The notes: a model not told the origin generated them from the sequence alone. DNA of 37,282 nucleotides from Lachnospiraceae bacterium (GCA_024698145.1 JAILRO010000067.1:1-37282), one strand, 5' to 3'. Positions 24,418 through 34,026 are shown, numbered from the stretch's first letter. Translations and numbers: made by a program.

Positions 24418-25635
24418 TTAATATATACTCTTTGGCTTCTTCTCGACCGGACGATAGCCTTTCTCTGCAAGCACATGCATAATATTATCCTTGTGTTCAG
24501 GGCCAAATGCTTCCATAGTGATTATAAGTTCAACGGCTGCGTTACGATTAAGATTAACAAACTGGTTGTGCTCAAGTTTTATGATATTACCCTGTAAATC
24601 GGCAATAATTGAGCTTACATTCTTAAGTTCACCCGGCTTATCCGGAAGAAGTACAGATACGGTAAATATTCTGCTTCGCGCAATAAGTCCATGCTGAACA
24701 ACGGATGCAAATGTAATAACATCCATGTTACCACCGCTCAAAATGCTTACAACTTTCTTGTCATTAAACGGAAGATTCTTAACTGCGGCTGCTGTAAGAA
24801 GTCCTGAATTTTCAACCAGCATCTTGTGATTCTCAAGCATATCAAGGAAAGCAACAATAAGCTCACTGTCATCAACAGTTATAATCTCATCAATATTCTC
24901 CTTAATGTATGGGAATATATTACTTCCCGGTGTCTTAACTGCTGTACCATCCGCAATTGTATCAACTGCAGGAAGTGTTGTTACCTTGCCGTTTTTGATT
25001 GACTCTTTCATACATGCGGCACCTTTCGGTTCAACACCGATAACCTTGATGTTTGGATTTAACATTTTTGCAAGTGTTGAAACACCCGTTGCAAGTCCAC
25101 CGCCACCAATTGGTACAAGAATATAATCAACGGTAGGCAATTCTTTAATTATCTCCATTGCAATTGAGCCTTGTCCACAGGCAACATCCAAGTCATCAAA
25201 AGGATGTATAAATGTAAGACCTTTATCCTCAGCAAGTTCTAATGCATACTGGCATGACTCATCATAAACATCACCATAAAGTATTACTTCTGCACCGTAT
25301 GATTTGGTTCTGTTAACTTTGATAAGCGGTGTAGTTGTCGGCATTACGATAGTTGCCTTAACACCATAAGCTTTTGCAGCAAACGCAACACCCTGAGCAT
25401 GATTTCCTGCTGAAGCGGTTATAAGTCCCTTACTTCTCTCTTCGTCAGAAAGTGTGGAAATCTTATAATATGCACCCCTAATCTTATATGCACCGGTAAC
25501 CTGAAGATTCTCCGGCTTAAAATATACTTTGTTACCTGAAAGCTCGCTGAAATATTCACTGTAAATAAGTTTTGTAGGATTAACAACTTTCTGTACTGTG
25601 TTATATGCTTCCTCAAACTTGTCCATTGTAAGCAT
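24418..25635 (-). CDS. ilvA: Threonine ammonia-lyase
   Basis: A PLP enzyme that deaminates L-threonine to 2-oxobutanoate, the first step toward isoleucine or a catabolic route. The 405-residue protein has the PLP-lysine motif TGAYKIRGA, the SAGNHAQG stretch that contacts PLP and the PIGGGGLATG phosphate-binding loop. A single C-terminal ACT-like domain follows (about 330-405). This compact form matches the TdcB-like/short IlvA group rather than the 500-residue E. coli IlvA with two ACT domains, so biosynthetic and catabolic roles cannot be separated; the symbol is a label only. The ATG at 25635 has GGAGGA at 9 nt; another ATG lies 3 codons later. It follows ftsY by 43 nt, which is an unusual neighbour. 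Confidence 0.9.
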   Translation of the reverse strand: MLTMDKFEEAYNTVQKVVNPTKLIYSEYFSELSGNKVYFKPENLQVTGAYKIRGAYYKISTLSDEERSKGLITASAGNHAQGVAFAAKAYGVKATIVMPTTTPLIKVNRTKSYGAEVILYGDVYDESCQYALELAEDKGLTFIHPFDDLDVACGQGSIAMEIIKELPTVDYILVPIGGGGLATGVSTLAKMLNPNIKVIGVEPKGAACMKESIKNGKVTTLPAVDTIADGTAVKTPGSNIFPYIKENIDEIITVDDSELIVAFLDMLENHKMLVENSGLLTAAAVKNLPFNDKKVVSILSGGNMDVITFASVVQHGLIARSRIFTVSVLLPDKPGELKNVSSIIADLQGNIIKLEHNQFVNLNRNAAVELIITMEAFGPEHKDNIMHVLAEKGYRPVEKKPKSIY

Positions 25636-25678
25636 TATCAATTCCTCCATACTATTTCAAATATTCGTCATATTTTTC

Positions 25679-27109
25679 TTATTCTTCCGGCATAAGAATC
25701 TCAATATCAGATCTTGTATCCATATCAGCAAAAAGTGCATTCACGTAACTATCCGGATCAAATTTCTGTAAATCTTCTATATGCTCACCAACACCAATAT
25801 ACTTAACAGGAACATTTAGCTCCGACTGAATAGCTATTGCAATTCCACCCTTCGCTGTACCGTCAAGCTTTGTAATGATTATTCCATCAATCTGTGTTAC
25901 ATTTGAGAACTGTCTTGCCTGTTCTAATGCATTCTGACCTGTTGAACCATCAAGAACTATAAGCGTTTCAAGATGTGCATCCGAGTATTCCTTCTCGATT
26001 ATTCTCTTCATCTTCGCAAGCTCATCCATGAGGTTCTTTTTGTTATGGAGTCGTCCGGCAGTATCAACAAGAAGAATATCAACATCTCTTGCTGCAGCAG
26101 CTTTGACTGCGTCAAATGTTACAGCAGCGGGATCTGAACCTTCATCCTGTGCAATAATCTCAACTCCTGCACGATTAGACCATGTCTTAAGCTGGTCAAT
26201 TGCAGCCGCGCGGAAGGTATCAGCGGCACACATCATAACCTTCTTACCTCTGCCTTTGTATTGAGCAGCAAGCTTACCGATTGATGTCGTTTTTCCTACA
26301 CCATTAACACCAATGATAAGCATAACTGTCTTCTTATCCTCAAAATCATACGCCTCGTCTTCGACAAACATCTGGCTCTTGATAAGGTTAATAACAAGTT
26401 CTCTGCATTCTTCAACTTCTTTGATATGATTTTTCTTAACAAGATCCTTAAGCTCATCTATTATCTTCTCGGTTGTGTCAAGTCCTAAGTCAGCAGTAAT
26501 AAGTGTCTCCTCAAGTTCATCATAGAAATCATCATCAATCTCTGAAAATCCTGAGAAAAGATTATTGAAGCTTTCATTGATACTGTTTCTTGTCTTGGTA
26601 AGTCCGGATACAAGACGTGAGAAAAAACCGCCTTCCGGTTTCTCATTAACTTCTTCTTGCTCGGTAACTTCTTCCTTCTCGGCTACTTCTTCAACCTCTT
26701 TGGTTGTTTCTGTTTCTTCAGATTCTTCTTCGGGCTGTTCTTCAACTTCTTCACTAACTTCAGCCTCTTCTACTTTTTGATTTTCTTCTAATACTTCATC
26801 TTTCTTTTCAGACTCTTGTATAGTATCTATTTTCTCTGCCTTTTCAGGCTCTTCATTAACATCATTGACTTCTTCCGTTGTTTCTACCTGTTGTTCTTCA
26901 TCTTCTTCTGTATTTTCTTTTAATTTCTTGTTTTCCAATATAGAACCTATAATAATTCCAACAATACCACATATCAAAAGACAAGCAACACCAATAACAG
27001 TTCCCTTTGTCGTGCCGTCTATCTTAATCATTAAACCAAGCAATATTGCTCCAATAACTCCACCTATTATCGCAGCTGTTCTTATTGTCGTCTTATCATC
27101 ATTATTCAT
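25679..27109 (-). CDS. ftsY: Signal recognition particle receptor FtsY with N-terminal membrane hairpin
   Basis: The SRP receptor GTPase, which docks SRP-ribosome complexes at the membrane. The 476-residue protein has a normal NG domain in the C-terminal 300 residues: GVNGVGKTT (267-275), ADTFRAAA, DTAGRLHNK, TKLDGTAKGG and a VGEHIEDLQ end. The conserved membrane-targeting amphipathic start, GGFFSRLVSGL, lies at 160-170. Before it comes a very acidic, Glu-rich stretch (about 66-160) and, unusually, two predicted membrane helices (about 11-29 and 37-58) with a short loop. It follows a terminator and has its own promoter; the ATG has AAAGGGG at good spacing. Most FtsY proteins lack a full membrane hairpin. 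It is separated from smc by the HD-GYP gene. Confidence 0.95.
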   Translation of the reverse strand: MNNDDKTTIRTAAIIGGVIGAILLGLMIKIDGTTKGTVIGVACLLICGIVGIIIGSILENKKLKENTEEDEEQQVETTEEVNDVNEEPEKAEKIDTIQESEKKDEVLEENQKVEEAEVSEEVEEQPEEESEETETTKEVEEVAEKEEVTEQEEVNEKPEGGFFSRLVSGLTKTRNSINESFNNLFSGFSEIDDDFYDELEETLITADLGLDTTEKIIDELKDLVKKNHIKEVEECRELVINLIKSQMFVEDEAYDFEDKKTVMLIIGVNGVGKTTSIGKLAAQYKGRGKKVMMCAADTFRAAAIDQLKTWSNRAGVEIIAQDEGSDPAAVTFDAVKAAAARDVDILLVDTAGRLHNKKNLMDELAKMKRIIEKEYSDAHLETLIVLDGSTGQNALEQARQFSNVTQIDGIIITKLDGTAKGGIAIAIQSELNVPVKYIGVGEHIEDLQKFDPDSYVNALFADMDTRSDIEILMPEE

Positions 27110-27151
27110 TATAAATTACCCCTTTTATATATATTAAAAATCGCTTGCAAC

Positions 27152-27160
27152 ATTATATCA
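27152..27160 (-). promoter_or_regulatory. Extended -10 promoter element for ftsY
   Basis: On the minus strand TGATATAAT forms a TG-extended -10 (TATAAT at 27152-27157). The best -35 at normal spacing is poor, which an extended -10 can tolerate. It lies about 45 nt upstream of the ftsY ATG and after the terminator at 27205-27237. Confidence 0.5.
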
Positions 27161-27204
27161 CAATTAAATCAGTTTTGATACACTATTTTTGCTATATTAA
27201 ATAA

Positions 27205-27237
27205 AGACTACCGTTCGTAATCACTAAACGGTAGTCT
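27205..27237 (-). terminator. Intrinsic terminator after the smc-linked HD-GYP gene
   Basis: A perfect 11-bp stem, AGACTACCGTT (27205-27215) with AACGGTAGTCT (27227-27237), and an 11-nt loop. In the minus direction it is followed by TTTATTTAA. It lies 11 nt beyond the HD-GYP stop at 27249 and ends the plsX-rnc-smc-HD-GYP transcript. Confidence 0.8.
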
Positions 27238-27248
27238 CTTAACGCAAA

Positions 27249-28622
27249 TCACTCATGCATAGTGTAGTCCTTATCTTCATCAATAATGGAAATCATGCAT
27301 CTTGCAACTTTCTCATCAAACTGAGTTCCTATATTCTTCTCAAGTTCACTGCGAACCTTTTCCTGGGACATATAACCTCTGTAGCTTCGGTTAGACGTCA
27401 TCGCATCATAACTGTCGGCAACGGCAATTATTCTGGCTTCTATCGGAATATCATAACCTGATTTTTGATCAGGATATCCCGTTCCATCAAATCTTTCATG
27501 ATGCCATCTTGCTCCGGTTGCAAGGTCAGGACGACTCTTAATCTCTGCCAATATATCAAAACCGGTAACCGGATGTGTCTTAATCACATCATATTCAGCA
27601 TCTGTAAGTTTGCTCGGTTTATTGATTATTTCGTTAGGGACACCTATCTTACCTATATCATGCAACAACCCTCTGTAATATATGTTCTCGCATTGTTCCT
27701 CAGAAAGTCCCATTCTCTCTGCAATCATTCTTGCATAACGTGCCACTCTGATGGAATGACCCCTTGTATACTCATCCTTCGCATCAATTGTGTGAGCAAG
27801 TGCTTCCATGACTTCAACAGAAAGCACCTTAATCTCATCTCTTGCTTTGACAAGTTCGTTCGTATATTTTACGTTTTTGACAATTACATGAAAAGCAATA
27901 ATAAGCACTAAGGAAACGAATATTGAAGGATAAACAAACACTGCATAAGAACGTGTAATGTACTTAATTAACACTAAGAAAATAGGCATACTGTCTTTTA
28001 TCAAAATACCTGTCTCTTCCTTGAAATCCTGTATCGCCTCAAGCAGTTGTCCGGAATTAACAATCTGTAATGTAAAAAAATATACCGAATACATGATTAT
28101 GTTAAATACACCTGTCATAGCAGGAAGTATAATAAACAAACGAAGATCCGTTATCTGTTTTGTTTTCGAAAGTTCAGCAATTTGTTTGATAACAAATTGA
28201 TAAAATAACGGTGCAAGCAAAAAATATAACACGAACGGAATATACGAGTACATTGAAAGAATATAGAACATACCCGGAACAATAGTAATTGAACTCATAT
28301 ATACAAAAATTGATAACGATGTATTCTTTGCCTTCATCAACTTCACATACAGAAACATCAATATAGCATAAACCACTAACTGTCCTGCTATAAGCACCAA
28401 GGCATTTCTTGTAAGTACGTTAATGTCATCACTCCCAACAATATCTTCATCAATAAATATTACCAACGAAAAAAGATATCCGGTCACAGGTGATAATAAA
28501 AATGTAATTATAATTTTAGGAATACTAATTTTTTCAAAAAAACACTTAACACTGATAAAAACAAAAAATACAGCAAAGAAAGTATATAATGCTAAAATAC
28601 ATTCCGTTGTATATGGAACCAT
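27249..28622 (-). CDS. Membrane HD-GYP phosphodiesterase
   Basis: A 457-residue protein with seven or eight hydrophobic segments in residues 8-250 and an HD-GYP domain at the C-terminus, predicted to degrade a cyclic dinucleotide such as c-di-GMP. The domain has RGHSIRVARYA, LLHDIGKIGVP, THPVTGFDIL, WHHERFDGTGYPD and ADSYDAMTSNRS, so the metal ligands and GYP signature are intact. No known sensor domain is recognised; the membrane part may itself sense a signal. Unlike the larger paralogue at 18249-20483, it ends shortly after the domain. The ATG at 28622 has GGGGG 8 nt upstream; a TTG at 28637 is less likely. It starts 28 nt after smc, where many Firmicutes have ftsY, and is followed by a strong terminator. 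Confidence 0.87.
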   Translation of the reverse strand: MVPYTTECILALYTFFAVFFVFISVKCFFEKISIPKIIITFLLSPVTGYLFSLVIFIDEDIVGSDDINVLTRNALVLIAGQLVVYAILMFLYVKLMKAKNTSLSIFVYMSSITIVPGMFYILSMYSYIPFVLYFLLAPLFYQFVIKQIAELSKTKQITDLRLFIILPAMTGVFNIIMYSVYFFTLQIVNSGQLLEAIQDFKEETGILIKDSMPIFLVLIKYITRSYAVFVYPSIFVSLVLIIAFHVIVKNVKYTNELVKARDEIKVLSVEVMEALAHTIDAKDEYTRGHSIRVARYARMIAERMGLSEEQCENIYYRGLLHDIGKIGVPNEIINKPSKLTDAEYDVIKTHPVTGFDILAEIKSRPDLATGARWHHERFDGTGYPDQKSGYDIPIEARIIAVADSYDAMTSNRSYRGYMSQEKVRSELEKNIGTQFDEKVARCMISIIDEDKDYTMHE

Positions 28623-28650
28623 AACCCATTCCCCCAAGTCTTACATTACA

Positions 28651-31600
28651 TTAATCATCCAACTCATTCTCAATAAGATTAACCGATACAAGAGTTGATA
28701 CACCTTTCTCCTGCATGGTTATACCGTAGAGAACATCAGCAGCTTCCATAGTACCCTTTCTATGAGTGATAACAATGAACTGTGTATCCTTTGTAAGTTT
28801 ATTAAGATACTTTGCATATCTTGTTACATTTGAATCATCAAGTGCGGCCTCAATCTCATCAAGAAGACAGAATGGTGACGGCTTAAGACTTTGAATTGCA
28901 AACAAAAGTGCAATTGCTGAAAGCGACTTCTCACCACCCGATAACTGCATCATATTCTGAAGTTTCTTTCCCGGCGGTTGAGCAATAATTCTGATACCTG
29001 CCTCTAATATATCTTCATTATCAACAAGTTCAAGCGTTGCTTTTCCGCCTCCGAAAAGTTCTCTAAATACTTTGTCAAACATAACCTGAATCTCTTTGAA
29101 CTTCTCCTCGAACTGAGTACGCATTGCAGTATCTAATTCCTCGATAATCTGCAAGAGATTGGTTTCTGCTTTCACAATATCGTCATGCTGTCCCTTCAAG
29201 AACTCATACCTCTCGGAAACAACCTTATAATCTTCTATCGCATTTACATTAACATCACCAAGCGACTTAATCTTAGCCTTAACAGCAGAAACCTCCTGCT
29301 TTAAGGAAGCAAGATCAATTAATGATTCATCTTTAAGCTCTGCTGCTGATTGATATGTGAGCTCATACTCTTCCCACATATACTTACTTAAATTATCAGC
29401 CTGCTCATTAATCTTCTCTACAGCTGCATTGAGCTTAAATGCTGATTTATCAAGTTTTGTAATGTCCTCATTCAACTGCTCACGTTTAGCGAAAAACTCT
29501 TTGTGTTTAGCATTAAGTTGTTCTTTGTCAGAAATATCTTTATTAAGGGCTTCTTCAAGAGTGGTGATTTCTTTGGTTTCTTCATCAATTACTTTCTTGA
29601 AACCATTAATCTTTGAAACAAGCTCTTCAATTGCTTTACCGGAATTACTCATTTGAGAACGATAAAGTTCCATTTCTTCTTTGAGCTTATTCTCTTCAGC
29701 ACGAATTCTCCTCAAGTTCTCAATAAGGAAATCGTCCTGCTGCTTCATTGTATTAAACTCAATCATAAGCTGTGATACTTTTTCGTTGGCAGCTTTTAAT
29801 TCATCACGTTTGGAAACAACCTGCTCCTCAAGCATTTCTATTCTTTCCTCAAGTGCTTTCTTAGCATTTTCCGCCTGCTTATGATTCTCATATAACTCAT
29901 TCTTATTGTTGTTGATTTCCTCTATCTGCGCCTCTAATTCCTTACTTTCCTTATTAACGGAAGCATACGCATTGGCAGTCTCGGCAAGATTCTTTGAAAC
30001 TTGTTCGATGTTAAGAGTAACTGTGTTCTTTGAAAGATATAACTCCTGAAGTTTCAAATTAATATCTTCCTTCTCGGACTTCAATTCATCTCTCTTTGTA
30101 CGAAGCTGTTCCTCTTCCTTGGTTGCATTAGCAATCTCATTACTCAACTCTGAAAGCTGTTTTGAAAGTTCGTCAAGCTCACGCTTACGTCCCAACAGAT
30201 TCGATGAGTTCTTAAATGCACCACCGGTCATCGCACCACCCGGTGTAAGTAACTCACCTTCTTTTGTAACTATACGAAGCGACTGATGATATTTCTTATT
30301 AACAGCAATAGCGTGGTCTATATTGTCGCAAACAACTATTCTTCCAAGTAAATGATTCGTAACGGAAGTGTACTTGTCATGTACTTTAACAAGGTCTTTA
30401 GCAAGTCCAATAACTCCGGGCTCATTTAACGCCTCTTTATTATTGAACTCACTGTACTTACCACCTATTGTAGTAAGTGGAAGAAATGTTGCACGTCCGA
30501 AACGATTCTTCTTCAAGAAATTAATAAGCTTTTTGGCGGTTGTTTCGTTATCTGTTACAATATTCTGGATACTTCCGCCGAGAGCAGTTTCAACAGCAAC
30601 CTCGTACTCTTGATTAACCTGAATAATATCAGCAACAACACCCACTATTCCGGGATTATTGCTTTTCTGCTCCATTACACGCTTGATAGAGTTGCCGTAG
30701 CCGTCATAACGCTCTGTGATGTTACGAAGAGCCTCTGCTTTGGATTTGATTGAAGCATATTCATTGTTAGCCTCAAAAAGCCTTTGCTTGTTATTGGCTG
30801 TTTCAATCGTACTCTTATCAAGTTCTGCATCAACAACGTCTAAACGCTCATGAAGTACAGTAACTTCCTTCTCGATATTCTCGAGAATTTCGTTATGTTT
30901 GTCGTACTCTTCTTTGTCCTTTTCCTCATCAGATTTGAACTGAAGGAAACGCTGATTTAACTGTGTTTTACGATAACTGATATTTTCGAGCATAGCATCA
31001 TAACGGCCAACCTTAGCCTTTAAGTTAGACTCGCCGTTCATATACTCAATTATATCTGCTTTGCTCTTTTCTATTTCTTCCTGAAGGTTTGTAATCTCTT
31101 CTTCAATACCTTCACTTACTTCTCTTGCCTCTTCTACGACATCATCAGCAGAATCCATTTTCTCATCAAGTTCTGCCTTCTTCTCTTGAAAACTTGCCTT
31201 TTCCTCATCAAAAGCTTTGAGTGATTGATTAATTCTGTCAATCTGCTCACTCATATGTACATCAGAAGACTTGGCATTAGATATCTGCTGGTTAAGTACG
31301 TTAACCTCACCCTCGTTGTGTTCTTTTGAGAGTTTTAACTCATGAATTCTGTTTCTGTTTGAGTCAATCGATGTATTACACTGCTCAAGAACAGTTTCAA
31401 TTCTTTCATACTCGTTCTTTGTTTCTTCAAACTCTTTTTTGAGTCTTTCGCTGTCGTCGTTGATAATATTAAGCTTCTCTTCATTCTCTTTGAGTGTTTG
31501 CTCAATCTTATCATTCTCCATAAGGAAAACATTAACATCAAAACGCTTGAGTTCCTCTTTGTATAACAGGTATTTTTTTGCTACTTCGGACTGTTTTTCT

Positions 31601-32214
31601 AAGGGACCTACCTGTTTCTCAAGCTCTGATAAAATATCATTTACACGACTTAAGTTCTCTCTTTCTGCTGCAAGAGACTTCTCCGTCGCAATTTTATTCT
31701 TTTTATATTTGACAATTCCGGCAGCTTCGTCAAAAAGCTCACGTCTCTCTTCAGGTTTTCCTGAAAGAATACGTTCAACCTGACCCTGTCCGATAATAGA
31801 ATATCCCTCTTTACCGATACCTGTATCAAAGAAAAGTGCGTTAACATCTTTTAATCGGCTAACGGTACCATTTATAAGGTATTCACTCTCTCCCGAACGA
31901 TACACACGTCTAGCAACAGTAACTTCTTCATAATCAATCGGAAGCGAATGATCGCTGTTATCAAGTGTAATTGCTACGTATGCCGAACCATGTGGTTTTC
32001 TAAGTTCAGTACCTGCAAAAATAACGTCCTGCATGTTAGAACCACGAAGTTGTTTTGCACTCTGCTCACCAAGCACCCAACGAACAGCATCACCAACATT
32101 ACTCTTACCTGAACCATTAGGTCCAACGATACCTGTTATTCCCTCGTTAAACTCGAACTTTATACGATTAGCAAATGATTTGAATCCATATACTTCAATA
32201 CTCTTTAAATACAT
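28651..32214 (-). CDS. smc: Chromosome segregation protein SMC
   Basis: The full-length 1187-residue condensin ATPase that organises and segregates the chromosome with ScpA and ScpB. The N-terminal head has the Walker A GPNGSGKSNV and LRGSNMQDVIF; the C-terminal head has the signature LSGGEKSLSAIALLF and Walker B CLLDEIEAALDD. Two long coiled-coil arms flank a hinge (about 510-670), seen by NNPGIVGVVADII and GGAMTGGAFKN. Length and order are normal. The ATG follows the rnc stop by 3 nt, with AGGA upstream inside the rnc end, so the genes are tightly coupled. The scpAB genes are not in the window. Confidence 0.97.
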   Translation of the reverse strand: MYLKSIEVYGFKSFANRIKFEFNEGITGIVGPNGSGKSNVGDAVRWVLGEQSAKQLRGSNMQDVIFAGTELRKPHGSAYVAITLDNSDHSLPIDYEEVTVARRVYRSGESEYLINGTVSRLKDVNALFFDTGIGKEGYSIIGQGQVERILSGKPEERRELFDEAAGIVKYKKNKIATEKSLAAERENLSRVNDILSELEKQVGPLEKQSEVAKKYLLYKEELKRFDVNVFLMENDKIEQTLKENEEKLNIINDDSERLKKEFEETKNEYERIETVLEQCNTSIDSNRNRIHELKLSKEHNEGEVNVLNQQISNAKSSDVHMSEQIDRINQSLKAFDEEKASFQEKKAELDEKMDSADDVVEEAREVSEGIEEEITNLQEEIEKSKADIIEYMNGESNLKAKVGRYDAMLENISYRKTQLNQRFLQFKSDEEKDKEEYDKHNEILENIEKEVTVLHERLDVVDAELDKSTIETANNKQRLFEANNEYASIKSKAEALRNITERYDGYGNSIKRVMEQKSNNPGIVGVVADIIQVNQEYEVAVETALGGSIQNIVTDNETTAKKLINFLKKNRFGRATFLPLTTIGGKYSEFNNKEALNEPGVIGLAKDLVKVHDKYTSVTNHLLGRIVVCDNIDHAIAVNKKYHQSLRIVTKEGELLTPGGAMTGGAFKNSSNLLGRKRELDELSKQLSELSNEIANATKEEEQLRTKRDELKSEKEDINLKLQELYLSKNTVTLNIEQVSKNLAETANAYASVNKESKELEAQIEEINNNKNELYENHKQAENAKKALEERIEMLEEQVVSKRDELKAANEKVSQLMIEFNTMKQQDDFLIENLRRIRAEENKLKEEMELYRSQMSNSGKAIEELVSKINGFKKVIDEETKEITTLEEALNKDISDKEQLNAKHKEFFAKREQLNEDITKLDKSAFKLNAAVEKINEQADNLSKYMWEEYELTYQSAAELKDESLIDLASLKQEVSAVKAKIKSLGDVNVNAIEDYKVVSERYEFLKGQHDDIVKAETNLLQIIEELDTAMRTQFEEKFKEIQVMFDKVFRELFGGGKATLELVDNEDILEAGIRIIAQPPGKKLQNMMQLSGGEKSLSAIALLFAIQSLKPSPFCLLDEIEAALDDSNVTRYAKYLNKLTKDTQFIVITHRKGTMEAADVLYGITMQEKGVSTLVSVNLIENELDD

Positions 32215-32217
32215 AAC

Positions 32218-32913
32218 TTATCCTATCTTCCCCGTAAGTTTCAATATCGCATTATACGCAGCCATCTGCTGTGCGTTTTTCTTTGATTTCCCCTGACCCT
32301 GTGCTACTGCTTTACCGTCAACAAGTACATCCATTACATACGACTTATTATGATCCGGTCCTGACTCACTTACCATTTCGTAAGTAACAACACCTTTGCC
32401 GTCTTTTTGAACCATCTCCTGCAACGTAGTCTTTGCATCGTAGAACAAGGTTTTGTTTTCTATATCCTTTAGTAAAAATGTCTTAACATAATTCTTGGCC
32501 GGTTCCATACCGCCATCCAAATATATTGCACCCAATACAGACTCAAACAAATCACAAAGAATTGAATCTCTGTCTCTTCCTCCGGTAAGCTCTTCTCCCT
32601 TCGAAAGCAACACATAATCACCAAGGTGTAATATTCTTGCTACAGAAGAAAGGGTATATTCGCACACAATGGAAGCACGTAGTTTGGTAAGCTTGCCCTC
32701 CGGCATGTCAGCATATTCCTCAAAAAGATAATTGCTTGTAATAAGTTCAAGCACAGCATCTCCAAGAAACTCCAAACGTTCGTAACTTAACATTATGTTT
32801 CTTTTCATTTCATTTATAAACGAGCTGTGAGACATTGCCTGTTTGAGAAGGTCTTTGTTAGTAAAAACATAACCTATGTTAGCCTCCAACTCCTGTTCAT
32901 TATAATTAAGCAT
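32218..32913 (-). CDS. rnc: Ribonuclease III
   Basis: Double-strand-specific endoribonuclease for rRNA processing and mRNA control. The 231-residue protein has the catalytic signature YERLEFLGDAVLEL, a second acidic motif in DLFESVLGAIYLDGG, and a C-terminal double-stranded RNA-binding domain starting near residue 158 (TTLQEMVQKDGKG) and ending GKSKKNAQQMAAYNAI. The ATG has GGAG at 5 nt. It begins 25 nt after plsX. The usual acpP gene between plsX and rnc is absent. Confidence 0.96.
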   Translation of the reverse strand: MLNYNEQELEANIGYVFTNKDLLKQAMSHSSFINEMKRNIMLSYERLEFLGDAVLELITSNYLFEEYADMPEGKLTKLRASIVCEYTLSSVARILHLGDYVLLSKGEELTGGRDRDSILCDLFESVLGAIYLDGGMEPAKNYVKTFLLKDIENKTLFYDAKTTLQEMVQKDGKGVVTYEMVSESGPDHNKSYVMDVLVDGKAVAQGQGKSKKNAQQMAAYNAILKLTGKIG

Positions 32914-32938
32914 AACAACTCCACTATTGATTATACAT

Positions 32939-33952
32939 TTATTCTTTCACTTCAAGTAAGTTGGCGCGAATCTTTCCGTTGATGTCTTGTCTGTTAAATG
33001 TTTCCACTTGGAAAAGCGCGTTCTTGACCTCTTTGTTCGTAGCATTACCATGAATCTTAACAACAAGACCCTTAAGTCCAAGAAGCGGCGCACCACCGTA
33101 TTCTGCGGTGTCGAACATCTTGGCTATATTCTTAAGCTTTGGCTTAACAAGTGCAGCTCCTACCGTCGAAACCGGTGATGAAGTAATCTCTTTTTTGATT
33201 TGCTTAAAAAGTGCTGTTGCAAGACCTTCTGTAAGTTTGAGCATTACATTACCAACAAACGCTTCAGTAACAACTACATCCGCGCCGCCGTAAGGAAAAT
33301 CTCTTGCCTCAATACTTCCAATAAAATTGATATCCTTGCATTCCTTCAACAAAGGAAATGTCTCTTTAACTAACGCATTACCCTTTTCTTCCTCTGCGCC
33401 AATGTTAACTATTGCAACTCTCGGATTCTTAATTCCGACAACATTCTCCATGTATATTGAACCCATCTTCGCAAACTGAACAAGGTTGCTGGGCTTTGCA
33501 TCAACATTAGCACCACAATCTATAAGAAGACACACGCCACTCATTGTCGGCATAATCGGTGCAAGAGGCGCTCTCTCTATACCTTTCATCTTGCCAACCA
33601 AAACCTGACCACCAACAAGCAATGCACCCGAGTTTCCTGCCGATACAATACCGTCAGCCTTGCCTTCTTTGACCATGTTAAGAGCAATTACCATCGAAGA
33701 TTCTTTCTTCTGTCTTATTGCATTAACAGGAGCATCATGACAGGTTATCTCATCAGGCGCATGAATAACATCTATTCTGTCTGCCGGATAATCATACTTT
33801 GCAAGTTCTTCCTTAAGTCTGTCTTCCGGACCAACAATGTAAACAAAAAGATCATTTTTTTCTTTTACCGCATTAACTGCACCAAGCACCATTTCTTCAG
33901 GTGAATGATCCCCACCCATTGCATCAAGAACCGCTCTAGTCATCTCTGCCAT
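32939..33952 (-). CDS. plsX: Phosphate acyltransferase PlsX
   Basis: Makes acyl-phosphate from acyl-ACP for the first step of phospholipid synthesis (used with PlsY). The 337-residue protein starts near VLDAMGGDHSPEEMV, the family's opening motif, and has VSAGNSGALLVGGQ, LIDCGANVDAKP and GFVGN-like AFVGNVMLK segments. I chose the ATG at 33952 because GGAGG lies 5 nt upstream; the frame can be extended to 33988. A sigma-A-like promoter lies at 33996-34024. The flanking rpmF and acpP genes common in Firmicutes are missing. It is the first gene of the plsX-rnc-smc transcript. Confidence 0.94.
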   Translation of the reverse strand: MAEMTRAVLDAMGGDHSPEEMVLGAVNAVKEKNDLFVYIVGPEDRLKEELAKYDYPADRIDVIHAPDEITCHDAPVNAIRQKKESSMVIALNMVKEGKADGIVSAGNSGALLVGGQVLVGKMKGIERAPLAPIMPTMSGVCLLIDCGANVDAKPSNLVQFAKMGSIYMENVVGIKNPRVAIVNIGAEEEKGNALVKETFPLLKECKDINFIGSIEARDFPYGGADVVVTEAFVGNVMLKLTEGLATALFKQIKKEITSSPVSTVGAALVKPKLKNIAKMFDTAEYGGAPLLGLKGLVVKIHGNATNKEVKNALFQVETFNRQDINGKIRANLLEVKE

Positions 33953-33995
33953 AATATCCTCCATTTCTGTCCTCTTATCAAAACGCAACTTAATT

Positions 33996-34024
33996 AATAT
34001 AACATAATTTTCCTAATTTGACAA
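33996..34024 (-). promoter_or_regulatory. Sigma-A-like promoter for plsX-rnc-smc
   Basis: On the minus strand a -35 TTGTCA (34019-34024) is separated by 17 nt from a -10 TATATT (33996-34001). It lies about 44 nt before the chosen plsX start and directly after the stop of the upstream membrane protein gene. No FapR-like operator (TTAGTACC-type palindrome) is visible around it. Confidence 0.65.
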
Positions 34025-34026
34025 AT

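Noticed and set aside
33953-34026. FapR operator before plsX
   Set aside because: No TTAGTACC/GGTACTAA-type palindrome is visible in the promoter region, so lipid-sensing control by FapR is not supported.
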